From an uncultured Selenomonadales bacterium (GTDB lineage: Bacteria > Bacillota > Clostridia > Christensenellales > QALW01): a stretch of 8,812 nucleotides of DNA. The stretch lies in contig CAJKLB010000061.1 of assembly GCA_905200615.1 (NCBI GenBank), forward strand, positions 1-8,812, in the 5' to 3' direction. Below, in pieces: positions 5,558 through 8,812 of this stretch. Position numbers and translations under genes: made by a program. Positions within the stretch are counted from its first letter, which is position 1. Each line of letters starts with the position of its first letter. Below the pieces are notes generated by a model. It ran no database searches, was not told where the DNA came from, and was given only the letters and a program-made list of their open reading frames with translations.

Positions 5558-5639
5558 CCGATTGCAGTTTTATCGGAATATGCAGAAAAAGAGTACGAAC
5601 CCTTCGATTCGTACTCTCGTTTCTGCCCTGCAATGTCGG
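5558..5639. repeat. 82-nt multi-stem hairpin in the tnpV leader
   Basis: Four nested helices are collinear: CCGA/TCGG (5558-5561, 5636-5639), TTGCAG/CTGCAA (5562-5567, 5628-5633), GCAGAAA/TTTCTGC (5582-5588, 5620-5626) and GAGTACGAA/TTCGTACTC (5591-5599, 5608-5616), with an 8-nt loop. On the minus strand the apical stem is followed by CTTTTTCTG, so it could work as a terminator or attenuator upstream of tnpV, though it could also be an element end. Nesting of four stems is unlikely by chance. Confidence 0.6.
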
Positions 5640-5796
5640 TTTCTGTGTGTTTTTCGGATACTGCCTTATACACACTCAGCAAAAGTCTGAGGATTTTTGT
5701 CATTCGTGTACAAAAAAGAACTGTTGAGAAACCCTTAATTTTAACGAGCTTAACCCAAATTTTCTTTACGAATAAAGAACTGAAGGTTGATAGTAT

Positions 5797-7554
5797 TTAT
5801 TCCTCTATAGCCGCCTTTTTTCTGTTTGCGGCTGTTATGCGGGAGTAATCGTCAAACTTCTTTTCTCGGCTATAGGTATAAAGTCCGTTTACCTCCTGCT
5901 CAACATCGTAAAGCTGGGTATAGCAGAAGCCCATAATGTTAGGTGCTTCAAGCAGAGCCGAAACGAGTCCCTCATAGCGGGCGAAGAATTCTTCCTCGGT
6001 CGTGGGAGCAGTGCCGTAGCCCCATGAATTTTCTGCCGCACTTTTCCGCTCGTTTTCGGGAATCCATTTTATTCCTCCGAATTCGCTCATAAAAAAGGGA
6101 AGATCGGGTATATAGATTTGATCGTTTTTATACAACAAATTAAAGCTATCTGCCTTGCCGTTATAGTCGGCGTATGATTTGCGGAAGCTTTCGGGATTTT
6201 GATCATAATCGTGCTGGTCGTAAATATCGGTTATTACATGGTAGCATCCCGACGTATCTATAACCGGTCTTGTGGGATCAAGGCGTTTGGTTTCCTCGTA
6301 AACCGACCTTAATATACGGCGGGCGGTTGTGCCGAACTGATTCCATGTTTCATTAAAGGGACACCAGCCGATTATTGCGGGGTGATTAAAGTCGCGCTCT
6401 AGGGTTTCACACCATTCGGGGAGGAAGTTTAGTAATCCGAACTCGTTATTTAAATCAAGTCCCCAGTTAGCGTGTTCGCCCCACACAAGGTAGCCTGCTT
6501 TATCGCAATGATAAAGGAAACGTGGCTCGAACATCTTCTCGTGCAGGCGCGCGCCGTTAAAGCCAAGCGCCATAGAAAGCTCAATATCGTGTTTAAGCAC
6601 CTCGTCGGACGGGGCGGTGTAAATACCGTCGGGATAAAAGCCCTGATCAAGTACGGTGCGTTGAAAAATGCTTTTTCCGTTAATAAGCACCTTAAAGCCG
6701 TCGATTCTTACCTCTCTTAGACCTGCGTAACTGTATAATACATCTGTGCCGCAATCGGTTTCAAGGGTAAATTTAAGGTCATAGAGTCTGCCATTTCCTA
6801 CCTCCCAAAGATGTTTTTCCGTAAGGGGGAGACGGAATCGTGCATATCTTCCCTTGATTTCCTTGGTACAGCCGCCGACATTTTTACCCTCGTAAAGTGC
6901 TTCAACCGTGAGTTTTCCTCCGAGGGACAGGGTTAATTCAATATCAAAAGCCGCCTCTTCTATATCGGCATAGTACTTTGCGGTTTTAATATAACCCGCC
7001 GGTACATACTCAAGCCAAACAGTCTGCCAAATTCCTGTGGTACGGGTATAATCGCAACCCTGCGAATAAAAAGCGGACGACTGCTTACCTTTAGGCTGTT
7101 TTCCCGAGCGGACATTATCCCTTGCATTCACTGTAAGGTCATTTTCGCCTATATTTAAAAAATCGGTAATATCAAGCGTAAATGAACTGTAACCGCCAAA
7201 GTGACTTCCTGCCTTTTCACCGTTTATGTATACGTCGCACTCATAATCCACCGCACCGAAGTGCAAAAGAACACGCCCTTTAAGCTGTTCTTCGGTTACG
7301 GTTATGCTCCGCTTATACCAAATTGCGGGAATAAAATCTTTATACCCGATTCCCGAAAGTTCGCTTTCAGGGCAGAAAGGAACCGTAATTTTTTTTGTGT
7401 ACTCTTCAGCTTTTTCGGGTTTAAAAAGTCTGCGTTCTGCGCCTGATGTACCGAAATCAAATTCAAAAAGCCATTCTCCGTTAAGATTTTGCCAGTTATC
7501 TCTTTTGAACATCGGTTGAGGATGTTCGGGACGGGGGAATAAAATCTTTTCCAT
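5797..7554 (-). CDS. Family 2 glycoside hydrolase (beta-galactosidase/beta-glucuronidase-like)
   Basis: The 585-residue enzyme should hydrolyse terminal beta-linked sugars with retention; no signal peptide is visible, so it acts in the cytoplasm on imported glycosides. The order is the GH2 one: a sugar-binding jelly-roll (about 10-185, with W-Q-N-L-N-G-E-W and T-T-G-I-W-Q-T-V-W), an immunoglobulin-like domain (about 186-283), and a TIM barrel (about 284-585). Likely catalytic residues are Glu402 in G-W-C-P-F-N-E-T-W (acid/base) and Glu491 in F-M-S-E-F-G-G (nucleophile). The N-x-K motif that marks beta-glucuronidases is not seen near the C-terminus (N-G-L instead), so another sugar is likelier. 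The ATG at 7554 has AAGGAG 8 nt upstream; the frame extends 17 more codons without a ribosome site. It is divergent from an AraC-type regulator. Confidence 0.92.
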   Translation of the reverse strand: MEKILFPRPEHPQPMFKRDNWQNLNGEWLFEFDFGTSGAERRLFKPEKAEEYTKKITVPFCPESELSGIGYKDFIPAIWYKRSITVTEEQLKGRVLLHFGAVDYECDVYINGEKAGSHFGGYSSFTLDITDFLNIGENDLTVNARDNVRSGKQPKGKQSSAFYSQGCDYTRTTGIWQTVWLEYVPAGYIKTAKYYADIEEAAFDIELTLSLGGKLTVEALYEGKNVGGCTKEIKGRYARFRLPLTEKHLWEVGNGRLYDLKFTLETDCGTDVLYSYAGLREVRIDGFKVLINGKSIFQRTVLDQGFYPDGIYTAPSDEVLKHDIELSMALGFNGARLHEKMFEPRFLYHCDKAGYLVWGEHANWGLDLNNEFGLLNFLPEWCETLERDFNHPAIIGWCPFNETWNQFGTTARRILRSVYEETKRLDPTRPVIDTSGCYHVITDIYDQHDYDQNPESFRKSYADYNGKADSFNLLYKNDQIYIPDLPFFMSEFGGIKWIPENERKSAAENSWGYGTAPTTEEEFFARYEGLVSALLEAPNIMGFCYTQLYDVEQEVNGLYTYSREKKFDDYSRITAANRKKAAIEE

Positions 7555-7571
7555 ACTGTTTACTCCTTGTA

Positions 7572-7600
7572 TTGCATTATAATGCTTTTTCTTGTATAAT
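7572..7600 (+). promoter_or_regulatory. Candidate araC-type gene promoter
   Basis: A perfect TATAAT (7595-7600) is 17 bp downstream of TTGCAT (7572-7577), a partial -35. Transcription would begin near 7607, giving a leader of about 55 nt that contains both copies of the 11-bp repeat. Confidence 0.45.
7574..7585. promoter_or_regulatory. 12-bp palindrome GCATTATAATGC over the hydrolase promoter
   Basis: This perfect palindrome lies 20 bp before the hydrolase start and contains a TATAAT on each strand. The minus-strand copy (7576-7581) could be the hydrolase -10, with no recognisable -35, as is usual for activator-dependent promoters. Its right half, read on the minus strand, is AAGCATTA, close to the AAGCATA of the two repeats at 7631 and 7652. 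Confidence 0.45.
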
Positions 7601-7630
7601 ATCATTATTATTAGGATAATTAAATATATT

Positions 7631-7662
7631 TTTTAAGCATAAATGTGAGGATTTTAAGCATA
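7631..7662 (+). promoter_or_regulatory. Direct repeat TTTTAAGCATA x2 at 21-bp spacing, probable AraC-type operator
   Basis: TTTTAAGCATA occurs at 7631-7641 and again at 7652-7662, exactly 21 bp apart, which places both copies on one face of the helix. Many AraC-family dimers or bipartite HTH domains bind direct repeats with this period. The second copy covers the regulator's own start codon, so binding could also repress its synthesis. Confidence 0.6.
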
Positions 7663-8486
7663 TGGAAAAAATATTTTTTCTTTCTGCAGGTAACGGAAAT
7701 AAAACCGCCGCTTTTGAGGTTAGTCTTGCAGGAATAACCTATCCCGATCCGAATTATAAAGTTTACCGCAAATGCTCTGATTTATTTGTTGTCGAGTATG
7801 TTTCTGACGGTGAAGGAACGGTTATATGCGGCGGAAAAGAGTATCATATTGAAAAGGGTGACGCATATATTCTTCCCGCAGGCAAGGAGCAGAGATATTA
7901 TTCCGACAAGACCAACCCTTGGACAAAGAAATGGTTTAATGCTTCGGGTACGCTTTGTAAAAAATTGCTTTCTTCATACGGAATTGAAAATACGGTTTGT
8001 TTTCACAACGCCTCTATCGACACACTTTTTGATGAATTTTTCGATTACTGCAGCGAAAACACCGACGTAGAAGGTATTTATAAAAACGGCGCAATTATTT
8101 TCCATCGTATAGTACAGCAGCTTGCGGCAAATGCAAAGGATAATACCGAAAGTGCCGCAGAGAAAATTAAAAGCTATATCGACGGTAATATATACGAAAA
8201 GCTGACCGCTGAATCGGTTGCTAGCAATTCGGGATTTTCGGTTTCACAACTCGGACGAATATTCAAAGCGGAGTACGGCGAAACGGTCTATTCCTATATT
8301 CTCGAGAAAAAAATCAGGACTTCGGAAAACCTTCTTAAAAATTCGGGACTTTCGGTAAAGGAAATATCAGATATGCTGAAATTTACCGACGAACACTATT
8401 TTTGCAATATTTTTAAGAAAAAACGAGGAGTGACTCCGGGAAAATTTCGCAAAACCGGGTTTGTTGAAACAAGATATGGCGAGTAA
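7662..8486 (+). CDS. AraC-family transcriptional regulator (cupin plus double HTH)
   Basis: The 274-residue protein has an N-terminal AraC-type cupin sensor (about 15-95, including Y-H-I-E-K-G-D-A-Y-I-L-P-A-G, the usual beta-barrel turn), a helical linker, and a C-terminal AraC/XylS DNA-binding domain (about 167-265). The first HTH is L-T-A-E-S-V-A-S-N-S-G-F-S-V-S-Q-L-G-R-I-F-K; the second is L-S-V-K-E-I-S-D-M-L-K-F-T-D-E-H-Y-F-C-N-I-F-K, ending with G-V-T-P-G-K-F-R-K, the family signature. It probably binds a sugar and activates the divergent glycoside hydrolase; no transporter gene is adjacent. The ATG at 7662 has TGAGG 11 nt upstream, a rather long spacing. The 11-bp direct repeat in its leader and over its start suggests autoregulation. 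The length is normal for the family. Confidence 0.93.
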   Translation: MEKIFFLSAGNGNKTAAFEVSLAGITYPDPNYKVYRKCSDLFVVEYVSDGEGTVICGGKEYHIEKGDAYILPAGKEQRYYSDKTNPWTKKWFNASGTLCKKLLSSYGIENTVCFHNASIDTLFDEFFDYCSENTDVEGIYKNGAIIFHRIVQQLAANAKDNTESAAEKIKSYIDGNIYEKLTAESVASNSGFSVSQLGRIFKAEYGETVYSYILEKKIRTSENLLKNSGLSVKEISDMLKFTDEHYFCNIFKKKRGVTPGKFRKTGFVETRYGE

Positions 8487-8494
8487 TAAATAAA

Positions 8495-8515
8495 GAACGG
8501 CCGAAAATGCCGTTC
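8495..8515 (+). terminator. Hairpin after the AraC-type gene, weak terminator candidate
   Basis: GAACGGC (8495-8501) pairs with GCCGTTC (8509-8515) around CGAAAAT, 8 nt past the stop. Only CTTA follows, so there is no real T-tract. The larger hairpin just downstream may serve this gene too. Confidence 0.45.
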
Positions 8516-8524
8516 CTTACTGGG

Positions 8525-8584
8525 TTTATAAAAGAAAAATGACATCCTAATCGAACCGTAACAGTTCAGATTTGGGATGTCATT
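8525..8584 (-). terminator. Terminator of the tRNA cluster
   Basis: AATGACATCC (8538-8547) pairs with GGATGTCATT (8575-8584). Inside, AATC/GATT and GAAC/GTTC extend the helix with a small bulge. On the minus strand the stem is followed by TTTTTCTTTTATAA. It begins 4 nt after the CCA of tRNA-Cys. Confidence 0.85.
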
Positions 8585-8588
8585 CATG

Positions 8589-8662
8589 TGGAGGCGCCAC
8601 CCGGAATCGGACCGGGGATAAGGGTTTTGCAGACCCGTGCCTTACCGCTTGGCCATGGCGCC
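8589..8662 (-). tRNA. tRNA-Cys(GCA)
   Basis: A complete 74-nt cloverleaf: acceptor GGCGCCA/TGGCGCC, D arm GCCA/AGGC, anticodon loop CTGCAAA (GCA), T stem CCCGG/CCGGG with loop TCCGATT, discriminator U (a cysteine identity base), and encoded CCA. The outermost anticodon-stem pair is a C-U mismatch. It is last in the cluster. Confidence 0.96.
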
Positions 8663-8666
8663 GTAT

Positions 8667-8742
8667 TGGAGCGATAGACGAGATTCGAACTCGCGACATC
8701 CACCTTGGCAAGGTGGCACTCTACCAGCTGAGTTACTACCGC
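8667..8742 (-). tRNA. tRNA-Gly(GCC)
   Basis: A complete 76-nt cloverleaf: acceptor GCGGTAG/CTATCGC, D stem ACTC/GAGT, anticodon stem CCACC/GGTGG around TTGCCAA (GCC), T stem GCGAG/CTCGT with loop TTCGAAT, discriminator U, and encoded CCA. Only 4 nt separate it from tRNA-Cys, so the two are processed from one transcript. Confidence 0.97.
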
Positions 8743-8757
8743 AAGCAAAGCCATTTT

Positions 8758-8812
8758 TGGTGCCTTGGGGCGGAATCGAACCACCGACACGAGGATTTTC
8801 AGTCCTCTGCTC
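8758..8812 (-). tRNA. tRNA-Phe(GAA), 5' end cut by the window
   Basis: The visible 3' two-thirds has anticodon stem GAGGA/TCCTC around CTGAAAA (anticodon GAA), T stem GGTGG/CCGCC with loop TTCGATT, 3' acceptor strand CCAAGGC, discriminator A and encoded CCA. The D arm and 5' acceptor strand (expected GCCTTGG) lie beyond 8812. It is upstream of tRNA-Gly in the same cluster. Confidence 0.93.

Larger units (their letters stand above)
3620..5760. mobile_element. Patchwork of mobile-element remnants (serine recombinase, HsdS piece, tnpV unit)
   Basis: Between tRNA-Ala and the glycoside hydrolase gene lie a truncated large serine recombinase, an out-of-frame HsdS fragment, two hairpins, and an intact tnpV pair, all on the minus strand. 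TnpV and large serine recombinases are typical cargo of clostridial mobilisable transposons. No flanking target duplication or terminal repeat could be identified, so the bounds are approximate and several events may be superimposed. Confidence 0.5.

Noticed and set aside
5475..5675. 66-residue minus-strand open frame overlapping the tnpV start
   Set aside because: It runs through the structured leader, lacks a ribosome site, and covers the hairpins; the translation is consistent with non-coding DNA.
5762..5779. TTCTTTA/TAAAGAA perfect stem with CGAA loop as the hydrolase terminator
   Set aside because: The 7-bp stem is almost all A-T and no T-run follows on the minus strand, so it does not support a terminator call.
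5348..5848. 166-residue plus-strand open frame
   Set aside because: It is antisense to tnpV, its leader and the hydrolase end, has no ribosome site and shows no recognisable domain.
8584..8790. 68-residue minus-strand open frame over the tRNA cluster
   Set aside because: It is a translation of tRNA genes (Gly and Cys), a well-known artefact.

Overview
The window reads as chromosomal DNA of a low-GC, probably gut-type, anaerobic Firmicute (class Clostridia). This is an inference from the gene families: a TnpV-type transposon protein, a large serine recombinase with zinc ribbon and DUF4368-like tail, a type II NADP-isocitrate dehydrogenase, AG-rich Shine-Dalgarno sites and AT-rich spacers. No species can be named from the sequence alone.

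Layout. (1) 1-1170 is the decayed, AT-rich end of an integrated element. The N-terminal third and the extreme C-terminus of a tyrosine integrase lie in the same order and orientation on the minus strand, and an intact yccF-like membrane-protein gene occupies the place of the missing middle. A bidirectional terminator and inverted pairs of short direct repeats, likely integrase arm sites, lie at its edge. (2) 1224-2944 is a core two-gene minus-strand operon, icd (NADP-isocitrate dehydrogenase) followed by a small SEC-C zinc-motif protein. The element abuts the 3' end of the SEC-C gene. (3) 3077-3153 is tRNA-Ala(GGC), transcribed divergently from icd. (4) 3154-3725 is non-coding and holds several hairpin terminators. 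(5) 3726-5760 is a patchwork of mobile-element debris on the minus strand: the C-terminal part of a large serine recombinase fused out of frame to a fragment of a type I restriction specificity subunit (HsdS), two hairpins, then an intact tnpV gene translationally coupled (ATGA) to a 57-residue partner gene, preceded by an 82-nt hairpin. (6) 5797-8486 is a divergent sugar-utilisation pair: a cytoplasmic family 2 glycoside hydrolase (minus) and an AraC-family regulator (plus). They share a 107-bp control region with an 11-bp direct repeat at exact 21-bp spacing. (7) 8538-8812 is a minus-strand tRNA cluster, Phe(GAA, cut by the window end)-Gly(GCC)-Cys(GCA), with a terminator hairpin.

How the parts work together. 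Isocitrate dehydrogenase makes 2-oxoglutarate and NADPH, probably for glutamate synthesis. The AraC regulator probably senses a sugar and controls the neighbouring hydrolase. The 5.4 kb between tRNA-Ala and the tRNA cluster looks like an accessory insertion zone, with tRNA 3' ends pointing inward from both sides. I found no CRISPR array and no recognisable complete defence or transfer system. The most interesting items are the integrase split around yccF, the AraC-type operator, the HsdS/recombinase junction, the coupled tnpV pair and the structured leader upstream of tnpV.
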